Source: an uncultured Enorma sp. (GTDB lineage: Bacteria > Actinomycetota > Coriobacteriia > Coriobacteriales > Coriobacteriaceae). From it: a stretch of 14,023 bases of DNA. How positions within the stretch are numbered: the first letter of the stretch is position 1; every line of letters starts with the position of its first letter. Made by a program: the position numbers and the translations under genes. The notes beneath the pieces were generated by a model, which searched no databases, was not told the DNA's origin, and was given only the letters and a program-made list of their open reading frames with translations. This document shows, piece after piece, positions 1 to 6,378 of this stretch. Location: positions 1-14,023 of the forward strand of contig CAJLVH010000033.1 in NCBI GenBank assembly GCA_905210055.1, written 5' to 3'.

Positions 1-52
1 CCCGCCGCATCTAGCATGTCGGCGTCCGCTCCACGCGCACCAGTCCAAACGT

Positions 53-84
53 GCCGCCTGCCTCGAGGCGGCGCGTGCTATCCT
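53..84 (+). promoter_or_regulatory. Possible promoter of the thioesterase gene, with an upstream hairpin
   Basis: A GC-rich hairpin has 7-bp arms at 53-59 and 66-72. It is followed by TGCTATCCT at 76-84, which fits an extended -10 (TG-N-TATCCT) ending about 35 nt before the start codon. No -35 box is evident, so the call rests on the extended -10 and its position. The hairpin could instead be the tail of a terminator for a gene to the left of the window. Confidence 0.3.
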
Positions 85-119
85 CTCTTTCAGCAAAAGA
101 TTATACCGAGGGGAGCATT

Positions 120-851
120 ATGGAACCATCGACTTCGAGCTCAAGCGCGGTCTTCCAGTTCGATGCACGCGTCCGCTATAGCGAGGTCGACCACCGTGGC
201 CTGCTCACGCTGCCCAAGCTCATCGACTACTTTCAGGATTGCAGCACGTTCCAATCGGAAGCGCTCGGCGTAGGCATGCTCTGGCTCAAGGAGCACCGCC
301 GCGCCTGGGTGCTCACGCACTGGCAAATCGTCGTCGAACGCTATCCGCGCCTCGCCGAGCCCATCACGGTAGGTACGTTCGCGAGCTCCTTCAAGGGACT
401 CACAGCGACGCGCTACTTCTTCCTCAAGGACGCGACGGGCGAGATCCTCGCGAAGGCGAACTCGAGCTGGGCGCTCCTCGACCTTGAAAAGGGCCGTCCG
501 ACGCGCCCCGCGCCCGAGGATACCGACGTCTACGGCGTGCACGACCCCCTACCCATGCCCGAGGAAGACCGGCGTGTCCGCATGCCCGATACCCTCGACG
601 CGCTCGACCCCATCACGGTGCTCCGCCACCAGATCGATACGAACGAGCATGTCAACAACGGCCAGTACGTGCAGATGGCACTCGAACTGCTGCCGCGCGA
701 CATCGAACCCGCCCGCGTGCGCGTGGACTACAAGCGCGCCGCCGTTCTGGGCGATACCATATACCCCAAGATCGCACACGAGGAGGGGCGCAGCGTCATT
801 GCGCTCTGCTCGGCAGACGACCAGCCTTACGCTATCGTTGAATTCTCGTAG
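120..851 (+). CDS. Acyl-ACP thioesterase (FatA/FatB-like, double hotdog)
   Basis: The 243-residue product fits the acyl-ACP thioesterase family (PF01643), cytosolic enzymes that hydrolyse acyl-ACP to free fatty acid and ACP. The N-terminal hotdog begins with RYSEVDHRGLLTLPKLIDYFQD (split here as RYSEVDHRGLL at 19-29 and PKLIDYFQD at 32-40). The second hotdog carries D173, N175 and H177 in IDTNEHVNNGQY, matching the D-N-H catalytic set of plant FatB. The family's following Y-x-x-E-C segment reads YKRAA at 204-208, so the Glu and Cys reported as important in plant enzymes are both Ala. The start at ATG 120 is chosen because GAGGGGAG at 108-115 sits 4 nt upstream; an in-frame start at 51 lacks such a site. 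The next gene follows on the same strand after 99 nt. The family call is firm; chain-length specificity cannot be read. Confidence 0.9.
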   Translation: MEPSTSSSSAVFQFDARVRYSEVDHRGLLTLPKLIDYFQDCSTFQSEALGVGMLWLKEHRRAWVLTHWQIVVERYPRLAEPITVGTFASSFKGLTATRYFFLKDATGEILAKANSSWALLDLEKGRPTRPAPEDTDVYGVHDPLPMPEEDRRVRMPDTLDALDPITVLRHQIDTNEHVNNGQYVQMALELLPRDIEPARVRVDYKRAAVLGDTIYPKIAHEEGRSVIALCSADDQPYAIVEFS

Positions 852-950
852 CACGTCGCCGGCTTGAGGCCGAAGGGACGCAACCTGTCCGCGCGCCGCA
901 GCGAGACGCAGGCTTTCCGCCGCAACTGTTCCATGTCGGAAGGAGACTCC
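852..950 (+). other. 99-nt spacer between thioesterase and sixA; no recognised element
   Basis: This GC-rich spacer can form several short stems, such as TTCC at 929-932 with GGAA at 938-941, which overlaps the sixA ribosome-binding site. I looked for the conserved cores of common riboswitches and found none. There is no clear promoter or terminator, so read-through from the thioesterase is the simplest reading. Confidence 0.4.
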
Positions 951-1442
951 ATGAGCAACGCCCGCACCCTCATCCTCGTTCGACACGGCAGTGCTGAGCG
1001 CGCGCTGCCCGGCATGCCCGATGAAGAGCGATCCCTCACACCCGACGGTCAGGCGGCGCTTCGCGCACCAGGCGGCTTCGCCCGTTCCTTCAGCCTTGTA
1101 GACGAAGAGGCGCGCTCCCGTGCCGTCATCTGGGCAAGCCCCGCACTCCGCGCACAGCAGACGGCGCAGGCAGTAGCGGAGGCCATCGGACAGCGCCCGA
1201 TTGACGCGCTCCCCTGCCTCTTTGAACAGGACGCCGACGCCTTTCTCGACGCGCTCCGCGCAACCGATGCGGAATGCGTCGTCGCCGTCGGGCACATCCC
1301 CTTCATGGAGCGCGTGACCGAGCGCCTCTGCGGCGCCACCTTGAGCTTCTCGCCCGGAGCCGTCGCGTGCATGCGCCTCGATGACACGCTCGCACCCTGC
1401 GAGTCCGATCTCCTATGGTTCGTCCAAGGTCCGGGGTGCTAG
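951..1442 (+). CDS. sixA: SixA-type phosphohistidine phosphatase (histidine phosphatase superfamily)
   Basis: The 163-residue protein has the branch-1 histidine phosphatase signature LVRHGSAE at 9-16 (R11, H12 the phosphorylated His), a conserved Arg in ASPALRAQQTA (R67), and the second catalytic His in VVAVGHIPFM (H115). Short length and the LVRHGSAE form match SixA, which removes phosphate from histidine phosphotransfer domains; closely related short members have other or unknown substrates, so the substrate is inferred. ATG 951 is preferred because GGAAGGAG at 938-945 lies just upstream. In-frame ATG 933 and TTG 864 are possible but lack a comparable site. No histidine-kinase or PTS partner lies nearby. 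It probably shares a transcript with the thioesterase, but nothing links the two functions. Confidence 0.82.
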   Translation: MSNARTLILVRHGSAERALPGMPDEERSLTPDGQAALRAPGGFARSFSLVDEEARSRAVIWASPALRAQQTAQAVAEAIGQRPIDALPCLFEQDADAFLDALRATDAECVVAVGHIPFMERVTERLCGATLSFSPGAVACMRLDDTLAPCESDLLWFVQGPGC

Positions 1443-1460
1443 CACACGCGTCGCTTTGGC

Positions 1461-1626
1461 GTCACTCTGGGGACGGGTACGTTCGTGTCGTTTTTGACAC
1501 AAACGTACCCGTCCCCAAAGTGTCGAAAACGACACGAACGTACCCGTCCCCAGAGTGACGTCCACACGTGCCAACCTGTCCCCGAAGTGTTGAATTCAAC
1601 ACGTTTGACCCCATCCCCAAAGTGTT
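1461..1626. repeat. Array of five 29-bp palindrome-flanked repeat units
   Basis: Five 29-bp units lie at 1461-1489 (inverted), 1496-1524, 1531-1559, 1563-1591 and 1598-1626, with start-to-start distances of 35, 35, 32 and 35 bp. Units 2 and 3 share the core AACGTACCCGTCCCC. Units 4 and 5 are diverged (CCAACCTGTCCCC and TTGACCCCATCCCC). Units tend to start with ACAC and end with GTGT, so junctions form palindromes: GTGTCG-AAAA-CGACAC at 1520-1535 and a 16-bp perfect palindrome at 1587-1602. Unit 1 and unit 3 with flanks make a perfect 35-bp inverted repeat (1460-1494 against 1526-1560). Function is unknown. The array fills the gap between sixA and the arsR promoter and may be a decaying REP-like element. 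Confidence 0.85.
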
Positions 1627-1636
1627 AAAAAAGTGC

Positions 1637-1664
1637 TTGACATATGAATATTCGTTCATATAAT
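1637..1664 (+). promoter_or_regulatory. arsR promoter with an operator between -35 and -10
   Basis: TTGACA at 1637-1642 and TATAAT at 1659-1664 are both exact consensus hexamers with a 16-nt spacer. The inverted repeat ATATGAA-N6-TTCATAT occupies 1642-1661, covering the spacer and touching both hexamers, where a bound ArsR dimer would block RNA polymerase. The same palindrome recurs at 2385-2404 ahead of the ATPase gene. The promoter is about as strong as sequence alone can suggest, which fits a gene held off by a repressor and released by metal. Confidence 0.85.
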
Positions 1665-1676
1665 CATGAGTAAGAT

Positions 1677-1696
1677 ATATGAATACAGGAACATAT
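1677..1696 (+). promoter_or_regulatory. Possible second, weaker ArsR operator in the arsR leader
   Basis: ATATGAA-N6-AACATAT at 1677-1696 has one perfect half-site and one with two changes relative to the palindrome at 1642-1661. The two site centres are 35 bp apart. It lies just downstream of the expected transcription start and runs into the upstream in-frame ATG (1695) of arsR. It could be an auxiliary operator; AT-richness makes chance resemblance possible. Confidence 0.45.
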
Positions 1697-1712
1697 GTCG
1701 AAGGGAGCGTTC

Positions 1713-2045
1713 ATGCAAAACCAAGATCATCCGCAGGCTGAGGCCGCGGAAGAACCCTGCATGCCCGACGAGGAGCTGCTCTACGACCTCGCCGACCTTT
1801 TCAAAACGTTCAGCGACACCACGCGCATCAAGATCTTGTACGCGCTCTTCGACACGCCGCGTTCCGTGGGCGACATCGCAGAGACCATCGGCGCCACACA
1901 AAGCGCCGTCTCTCACCAGCTACGCATCTTGAAGCAGGCACGCCTCGTGCGCTTCGATCGCGACGGCCGCAGCCTCATCTACTCACTCGCCGACGATCAC
2001 GTCCACACCATGCTCGCGCAGGGTATGAGCCATATCTGCGAGTGA
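1713..2045 (+). CDS. ArsR/SmtB-family metal-responsive repressor, zinc-type sensor site
   Basis: The 110-residue winged-helix protein has the ArsR core (LFKTFSDTTRIKILYAL at 29-45) and recognition helix (TQSAVSHQLRILKQARLV at 62-79). The last helix carries D94-x-H96-x10-H107-x2-E110, the alpha-5 site that binds Zn(II)/Co(II) in SmtB and CzrA. There is no CxC in the recognition region as in arsenic or cadmium sensors (CadC, ArsR), so zinc or cobalt is the likelier inducer. ATG 1713 is chosen because AAGGGAG at 1701-1707 is well spaced; in-frame ATG 1695 would add six residues but falls inside a possible operator. It lies 79 nt upstream of the metal-binding protein gene, probably in one transcript, and likely represses itself and the ATPase gene. 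Confidence 0.92.
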   Translation: MQNQDHPQAEAAEEPCMPDEELLYDLADLFKTFSDTTRIKILYALFDTPRSVGDIAETIGATQSAVSHQLRILKQARLVRFDRDGRSLIYSLADDHVHTMLAQGMSHICE

Positions 2046-2124
2046 ACGAGATCACATCACACTTTTCGGCATTAACACCCCACGGGAACCGCCCACAGGG
2101 GTATCGAAGGGAAAGGACCCCATC

Positions 2125-2343
2125 ATGCGTAAGTCTTTCAAGCTCGACGAGATTGATTGCGCGAACTGCGCGCTCAAGCTCGAAGATGCCATCAAGAAGG
2201 TCGACGGCGTCGACGACGCCAAGGTGAACTTCATGACGCAGAAGCTCACGCTCGCGGCGGCAGACGACCGCTTCCCCACCGTTCTCGACGACGTCTGCGC
2301 CCTCATCGCCAAGATGGAACCCGACTGTGAGGTGCTTCGCTAG
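2125..2343 (+). CDS. Free-standing heavy-metal-associated (HMA) domain protein
   Basis: The 72-residue protein is a single ferredoxin-like HMA domain with metal ligands C12 and C15 in EIDCANCALKLE and the following GVDDAKVNFMTQKLTL strand-turn. The Asp before the first Cys (DCxxC) resembles the N-terminal domain of the zinc/lead/cadmium exporter ZntA rather than the MTCxxC typical of copper chaperones. The ATPase encoded next has no N-terminal metal-binding domain, so this protein may deliver metal to it, or sense or buffer metal, in the cytosol. GGGAAAGGA at 2109-2117 precedes the ATG. A terminator follows the stop by 9 nt, which separates it from the ATPase transcript. The role as a partner of the ATPase is inference. 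Confidence 0.88.
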   Translation: MRKSFKLDEIDCANCALKLEDAIKKVDGVDDAKVNFMTQKLTLAAADDRFPTVLDDVCALIAKMEPDCEVLR

Positions 2344-2352
2344 ACACCCCTC

Positions 2353-2376
2353 TGCCGCCTCCGGGCGGCACCTTTT
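2353..2376 (+). terminator. Rho-independent terminator after the arsR-HMA unit
   Basis: Perfect 7-bp GC-rich arms TGCCGCC (2353-2359) and GGCGGCA (2364-2370) with a TCCG loop are followed by CCTTTT. It begins 9 nt after the HMA stop codon. It implies that the ATPase gene is transcribed mainly from its own promoter. Confidence 0.8.
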
Positions 2377-2383
2377 CGCTCAA

Positions 2384-2418
2384 TATATGAACGTATGTTC
2401 ATATAGGCAATGTAAAAT
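2384..2418 (+). promoter_or_regulatory. ArsR operator and probable ATPase promoter
   Basis: TATATGAAC-GTAT-GTTCATATA is a perfect inverted repeat with 9-bp arms at 2384-2392 and 2397-2405. Its centre matches the arsR-promoter operator (ATATGAA-N6-TTCATAT). TAAAAT at 2413-2418 is a plausible -10; the -35 would fall inside the palindrome but does not match consensus well. The operator call is strong because of the exact repeat; the hexamers are uncertain. Confidence 0.75.
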
Positions 2419-2463
2419 ATCCGCTAGGACAGCTACGACTATACGAATGCGAGGCAGTTCGAT

Positions 2464-4368
2464 ATGAACAAGAAGCAGCGGAAGTGGCGCAATCGGATCC
2501 TCGCCGCCATCGCCCTCTTCGCCGTGACGATGGTTCTCGAGAAGACGGGCGCGTTCGATGCAGCATTCGGTGCCGCCGAGGTCTACGCGGCATTCGCCCT
2601 CTACTTCGCGGCGTTCCTCATCGCCGGCTACGACGTCCTCATCAAGGCGTGGAACAACATCCGCCGCGGCGACCCCTTCGACGAGGCGTTCCTCATGACG
2701 GTCGCCACGATCGGTGCGTTCGCCACGATCTTCTTCCCCGAGACCGAGCCGCAATCGGCCGAGGGTTGCGCCGTCATGCTCTTCTACCAGGTGGGCGAGC
2801 TCTTCCAGAGCTACGCCGTGGGCAAGAGCCGCAAGTCGATCGCCGACATGATGGACATCGCACCGGATTACGCCAACATCGAGTGCGACGGCGCGCTTGT
2901 CGAAGTCGATCCCGACGAGGTCGCAGTCGGCAGCATCATCGTCGTGAAGCCCGGAGAACGCATCCCCATCGACGGCGTCGTCACCGAGGGCACAAGTCAA
3001 CTCGACACCGCGGCGCTCACCGGCGAGAGCATCCCGCGCCACGTCGAGGCCGGCGCCGAGGTCATCTCGGGCTGCATCAACATGACGGGCATCCTGCGCA
3101 TTCGCACCATGAAGCCCTTCGGCGAGTCCACGGTCTCCCGCATCCTCGAGCTCGTGGAGAACGCGAGCGAGAAGAAGGCGAAGACCGAGAACTTCATCAC
3201 GCGCTTCGCCCGCGTCTACACACCTGCCGTCACGATCTCCGCCGTCGTGCTCGCCGTGGTGCCGCCGCTTCTGGGCATGGGTCCTTGGACGGACTGGGTG
3301 CTGCGCGGCCTCACGTTCCTCGTCGTCTCATGCCCCTGCGCGCTCGTGATCTCGGTGCCGCTCAGCTTCTTCGGCGGTATCGGCGGCGCGTCGCGCCTGG
3401 GCATTTTGGTGAAGGGCTCGAACTACCTCGAACTTTTGGCGAAGGTCGACACCGTGGTCTTCGACAAGACGGGCACGCTCACGAGCGGCACCTTCAATGT
3501 CGTCGCCGTGCATCCCGAAGCGGGCGTCGATGCCGACTACGTGCTCTCGATGGCGGCTTATGCCGAGGCGTTCAGCGACCACCCCATCGCGCTCTCGATC
3601 AAGCAGGCCTACGCCGGCGAGATCGACGAGCAGCGCATCCAGGATGCGCATGAGGAATCCGGTCACGGCGTGCAGGCGACCGTCGACGAGCGCGTGGTGC
3701 TCGTGGGCAACGACAAGCTCATGCGCGAGCACGGCAGCACGTGGCACGACTGCGAGCTCACCGGAACGATCCTCCACGTGACAGTCGATGGCGTGTACGC
3801 CGGGCATATCGTGATCGCCGACGTGGTGAAGGACGACGCCGCCCAGACCATCCACGACCTGCACGAGGCGGGTGTGCGCCGCTGCATCATGCTCACCGGC
3901 GCCCGTAGCGATGTGGCAGAAGCCGTGGGCAAGAAGCTCGGCCTCGACGAGGTGCATGCCCAGCTCCTGCCCGAGAACAAGGTCAACGCCGTGGAACACC
4001 TGCTCGCAACGGAGACACCGGACGCAAAGCTCGCCTTCGTGGGCGACGGCATCAACGATGCTCCCGTGCTCATGCGCGCGGACATCGGGATCGCCATGGG
4101 CGCAATGGGATCGGACGCCGCCATCGAGGCCGCGGACGTGGTGCTCATGGACGATAAGCCCTCGAACATTGCTCGCGCTATGCGCATCGCCCGCAAGACT
4201 ATGCGCATTGTGTGGCAGAACATCGTGTTCGCGCTCGGCGTTAAGGTGCTCATCCTCGTGCTCGCGGCGCTCGGCATCGCGAACATGTGGCTCGCGGTCT
4301 TCGGTGACGTGGGCGTGGCGATGATCGCGATCCTGAACGCCATGCGCGCCATGCGCCCGCCCAGATGA
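2464..4368 (+). CDS. zntA: P1B-type heavy-metal-exporting ATPase (Zn/Cd/Pb type)
   Basis: The 634-residue membrane ATPase has the full P1B set: TGES (actuator, 186-189), CPC metal site in SCPCALVIS (C290, C292), phosphorylated D334 in DKTGTLT, the HP pair in SDHPIAL (H373, P374), and GDGINDAP (527-534). The final pair of membrane helices contains K594 and D615 (FGDVGVAM); the Asp corresponds to the conserved metal-binding Asp of zinc exporters such as E. coli ZntA (D714). It should pump Zn(II), Cd(II) or Pb(II) out of the cytosol. The protein starts only about ten residues before the first membrane helix, so the usual N-terminal HMA domain is absent; a separate HMA protein is encoded upstream. 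The ribosome-binding site is weak (GAGG at 2451-2454). Regulation by the ArsR operator at 2384-2405 is likely. Confidence 0.93.
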   Translation: MNKKQRKWRNRILAAIALFAVTMVLEKTGAFDAAFGAAEVYAAFALYFAAFLIAGYDVLIKAWNNIRRGDPFDEAFLMTVATIGAFATIFFPETEPQSAEGCAVMLFYQVGELFQSYAVGKSRKSIADMMDIAPDYANIECDGALVEVDPDEVAVGSIIVVKPGERIPIDGVVTEGTSQLDTAALTGESIPRHVEAGAEVISGCINMTGILRIRTMKPFGESTVSRILELVENASEKKAKTENFITRFARVYTPAVTISAVVLAVVPPLLGMGPWTDWVLRGLTFLVVSCPCALVISVPLSFFGGIGGASRLGILVKGSNYLELLAKVDTVVFDKTGTLTSGTFNVVAVHPEAGVDADYVLSMAAYAEAFSDHPIALSIKQAYAGEIDEQRIQDAHEESGHGVQATVDERVVLVGNDKLMREHGSTWHDCELTGTILHVTVDGVYAGHIVIADVVKDDAAQTIHDLHEAGVRRCIMLTGARSDVAEAVGKKLGLDEVHAQLLPENKVNAVEHLLATETPDAKLAFVGDGINDAPVLMRADIGIAMGAMGSDAAIEAADVVLMDDKPSNIARAMRIARKTMRIVWQNIVFALGVKVLILVLAALGIANMWLAVFGDVGVAMIAILNAMRAMRPPR

Positions 4369-4421
4369 TAATCTGAGTTCAGGACTGCACGTATCGCAAG
4401 CGAGAATCTACGTCCTGGACG

Positions 4422-4448
4422 TTGGCTCTCACGCTCCTGCGATAGAAT
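4422..4448 (+). promoter_or_regulatory. Possible promoter of the acyltransferase gene
   Basis: TTGGCT at 4422-4427 and TAGAAT at 4443-4448 are separated by 15 nt, shorter than ideal. The -10 lies 39 nt before the start codon. The rest of the gap between the ATPase and this gene (4369-4487) shows only a loose inverted pair, CAGGAC at 4380-4385 with GTCCTG at 4412-4417, without a T-tract. Confidence 0.35.
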
Positions 4449-4487
4449 AGCGAGCGCCACAACCACTTCGTCAATCGGGGGAACGAT

Positions 4488-5528
4488 ATGGCTGGCGCAC
4501 GTGAGCGCATCGCGCTGTTCGACAACATCAAGGGACTGCTCATCATCTTGGTGGTCGCCGCACACTTCATGCATCCCGTCCACAACGACAACGAGGCGCT
4601 GAGCGCGCTCTTCGATATTATCTACCTGTTCCACATGCCGCTGTTCGTCTTCGTCTCCGGACTCTTCGCGAAGGGTGCCTATCGCGACGGGCACCTCAAC
4701 GGGAACAGAATCATCTCCTTCACGGTTCTGGGCTTCGCCTACCAGACAGCGCTGCTCGCGATCAACGGGGTGCTGATCGAACACCCCGGAAGACTGCTGC
4801 TCTTCACCTCCGCGCCGTGGTACCTCATCGGCATGGCCTGGTGGTACCTCGCCACGCCCCTTCTCGCCCGCCTCGCCCCATCTACCGGGGTTTTGGTGAG
4901 CGTTGCCATAGCGTTTGCGAGCGGCTTCTTCGATTTGTCGAACGGTCTTCTCGCCATAAGCCGGTCGCTCGCCTTCCTTCCCTACTTCGCCCTCGGCTAC
5001 TACCTGAAGCCCGCCGCGCTCGAACAGTTGGTGAAGCGGCGCGTGCTATGGCTTGCGGTCGCGGGCGCGGCGATCGTAAGCCTGCGCCTTGTCGACGTCC
5101 ACGCCTACGACTGGTTTTTCCAGATGGTATACGGAGACAACCCCTTCGCGAGCGCAGGCGCGGTGGCGGGGATCCCCGCGGGCAGTCCCGCAGCGGGCGC
5201 GATCGCCAAGCTCGTCACCATGGGCATCGCAGCGCTGTTCTCCCTCGCCGTGCTAAGGCTTATACCGCACGGCGCATCGCACCTCACGACGCTTGGCGAG
5301 CGCACGCTCCAGATCTACGTGCTGCATCGGCTCATCCGCGCCGCACTCACATTCAGAACCCCGTTCTACGACCTGACGGTGCTCCTCGATCCGCTCTGGG
5401 GCTCGGCGATTGTCCTGGCGCTCTCCGGCGGCGTCATCGTGCTGTGCGCGCTTAAGATCTTCACCCCGCCCTTCACCTGGTTCATGCGTGCGCGGTGGCT
5501 TCCCGCAAGCGACACTCCTACAAAGTAG
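4488..5528 (+). CDS. Membrane acyltransferase, acyltransferase-3 family (fucose 4-O-acetylase-like)
   Basis: The 346-residue protein is very hydrophobic, with about ten membrane segments. It opens with FDNIKGLLIILVVAAHFM at 11-28, the signature of acyltransferase-3 proteins (PF01757): a short cytosolic lead, a D-x-(I)-K-G motif (D12, K15) and a conserved His at the end of the first helix (H26). The FHMPLFVFVSGLFAKGAY stretch at 48-65 is also typical. Such proteins move acetyl or other acyl groups onto sugars or lipids of the cell surface; the fucose 4-O-acetylase and related subgroup looks closest, but the acceptor is unknown. CGGGGGAA at 4475-4482 provides a good ribosome-binding site for ATG 4488. 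No glycosyltransferase or envelope genes are adjacent, so context does not narrow the substrate. Confidence 0.85.
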   Translation: MAGARERIALFDNIKGLLIILVVAAHFMHPVHNDNEALSALFDIIYLFHMPLFVFVSGLFAKGAYRDGHLNGNRIISFTVLGFAYQTALLAINGVLIEHPGRLLLFTSAPWYLIGMAWWYLATPLLARLAPSTGVLVSVAIAFASGFFDLSNGLLAISRSLAFLPYFALGYYLKPAALEQLVKRRVLWLAVAGAAIVSLRLVDVHAYDWFFQMVYGDNPFASAGAVAGIPAGSPAAGAIAKLVTMGIAALFSLAVLRLIPHGASHLTTLGERTLQIYVLHRLIRAALTFRTPFYDLTVLLDPLWGSAIVLALSGGVIVLCALKIFTPPFTWFMRARWLPASDTPTK

Positions 5529-5587
5529 AGATTTTCCGACAGAATAGGCTTGAAATCGAGCCTTTTGCGTCGGAAATCCTCTATTTT
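5526..5587 (+). terminator. Long nested hairpin with T-tract after the acyltransferase gene
   Basis: The outer arms (5526-5540 and 5569-5583) pair at 13 of 15 positions, including TTTCCGAC with GTCGGAAA. An inner stem AGGCT (5546-5550) with AGCCT (5559-5563) is followed by TTTT, and the outer arm is followed by TTTT at 5584-5587. The left arm overlaps the stop codon of the acyltransferase (TAG at 5526-5528). It can act as a terminator by either stem. Its size and layered symmetry also resemble a REP-type palindromic repeat. Confidence 0.65.
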
Positions 5588-5739
5588 GAAGATGTTACAT
5601 CCCCAGGGCGGCGCCTATGCGATAGTGCGGTGGTAATTTGGTGTCCGACACCGCTTTCCTACATCGCACGGCACCCGTACGCTACACTTTTCCCAACATC
5701 GCCGGCCCCGCAAGGGGCCGCATTTATGAAGGGATGTTC
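5588..5739. other. Non-coding leader of dedA with small palindromes
   Basis: This segment carries GGTGTC-C-GACACC at 5640-5652 and a hairpin of GGCCCC (5704-5709) and GGGGCC (5714-5719) closed by a GCAA tetraloop. The second lies just 8 nt upstream of the dedA ribosome-binding site. I see no convincing -35/-10 pair; TTGGTG at 5638 with TACATC at 5660 is the best but poor. Confidence 0.45.
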
Positions 5740-6366
5740 ATGGAAGAGCTCTTCTTCGACTTCATCGACCAATTCGGCTACTTCGCCGTGGGCGCGCTCA
5801 TCTTCATTGAGAACGTCTTCCCGCCCATCCCGAGCGAGGTCATCCTGCCGCTCGGAGGCTTCTTCACTACCTCGACGGATATGTCGCTCCCAGGCGTCAT
5901 TATCGCTGCGACCGTAGGCTCGGTGCTCGGCGCCTACATCCTCTATGGCATCGGCTGGGTACTCAACCGCAACCGCCTCATGCGATTCTTCGAGACGCGT
6001 CCCATGCGTCTTTTAGGCTTCAAGGGCGACGACATCGCTAAGGCGATTGACTGGTTCGACCGCCGCGGCCAGATCTCGGTACTCATCTGCCGCTTCGTGC
6101 CCATCGTGCGCAGCCTCATCTCCATTCCAGCCGGCGTGGCGCGCATGAACATGGCGCGCTTCGCCCTCTACACCCTCGTAGGCTCCGCAGTGTGGAACAC
6201 GATCCTGTGCTCGCTCGGCGCCGCGGCGGGCAGCGCTTGGGAAACGGTGAGCGAGCAGGCCGAATGGGTCTCCGATGTCGTGAAGTACGTCATCATCGCC
6301 GCCATCGTCGTCGTCGCGATCGTATGGATTGTGAAGCGCATCATCCCCAACCTCAAGAAGCAGTAA
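5740..6366 (+). CDS. DedA-family integral membrane protein (VTT/SNARE-associated domain)
   Basis: The 208-residue protein matches the DedA family (PF09335). Family marks are IENVFPPIPSEVILPLGGF at 23-41 (E24, P28, P31, E33) and the FDRRGQISVLICRFVPIVR segment at 106-124 followed by SIPAGVARM at 128-136 (R118, R124, G132), which in related proteins supports flipping of lipid carriers such as undecaprenyl phosphate. A last helix near 182-198 is followed by a basic tail. The exact substrate is not readable. GAAGGGA at 5728-5734 fits ATG 5740; an in-frame ATG at 5734 would be too close to that site. The ABC-F gene begins 12 nt after its stop, so the two are almost certainly co-transcribed. Confidence 0.88.
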   Translation: MEELFFDFIDQFGYFAVGALIFIENVFPPIPSEVILPLGGFFTTSTDMSLPGVIIAATVGSVLGAYILYGIGWVLNRNRLMRFFETRPMRLLGFKGDDIAKAIDWFDRRGQISVLICRFVPIVRSLISIPAGVARMNMARFALYTLVGSAVWNTILCSLGAAAGSAWETVSEQAEWVSDVVKYVIIAAIVVVAIVWIVKRIIPNLKKQ

Positions 6367-6378
6367 GCCGGCCGTACC

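Noticed and set aside
852..950. Possible riboswitch ahead of sixA
   Set aside because: The sequence forms only short stems and lacks the conserved cores of known classes that I can recognise; sixA is also not a typical riboswitch target.
1461..1626. Regular ~35-bp spacing suggested a CRISPR array
   Set aside because: There are no constant repeats separated by unique 30-40-bp spacers: the units themselves diverge, gaps are 3-6 nt, one unit is inverted, and no cas genes are present.
2484..3653. 389-residue frame inside the ATPase gene
   Set aside because: Its product is Arg/His-rich low-complexity sequence typical of an out-of-phase reading of GC-rich DNA; the ATPase in the other frame has every family motif.
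3663..4784. 373-residue minus-strand frame across the ATPase end and acyltransferase start
   Set aside because: It is antisense to two well-supported genes and shows no domain pattern.
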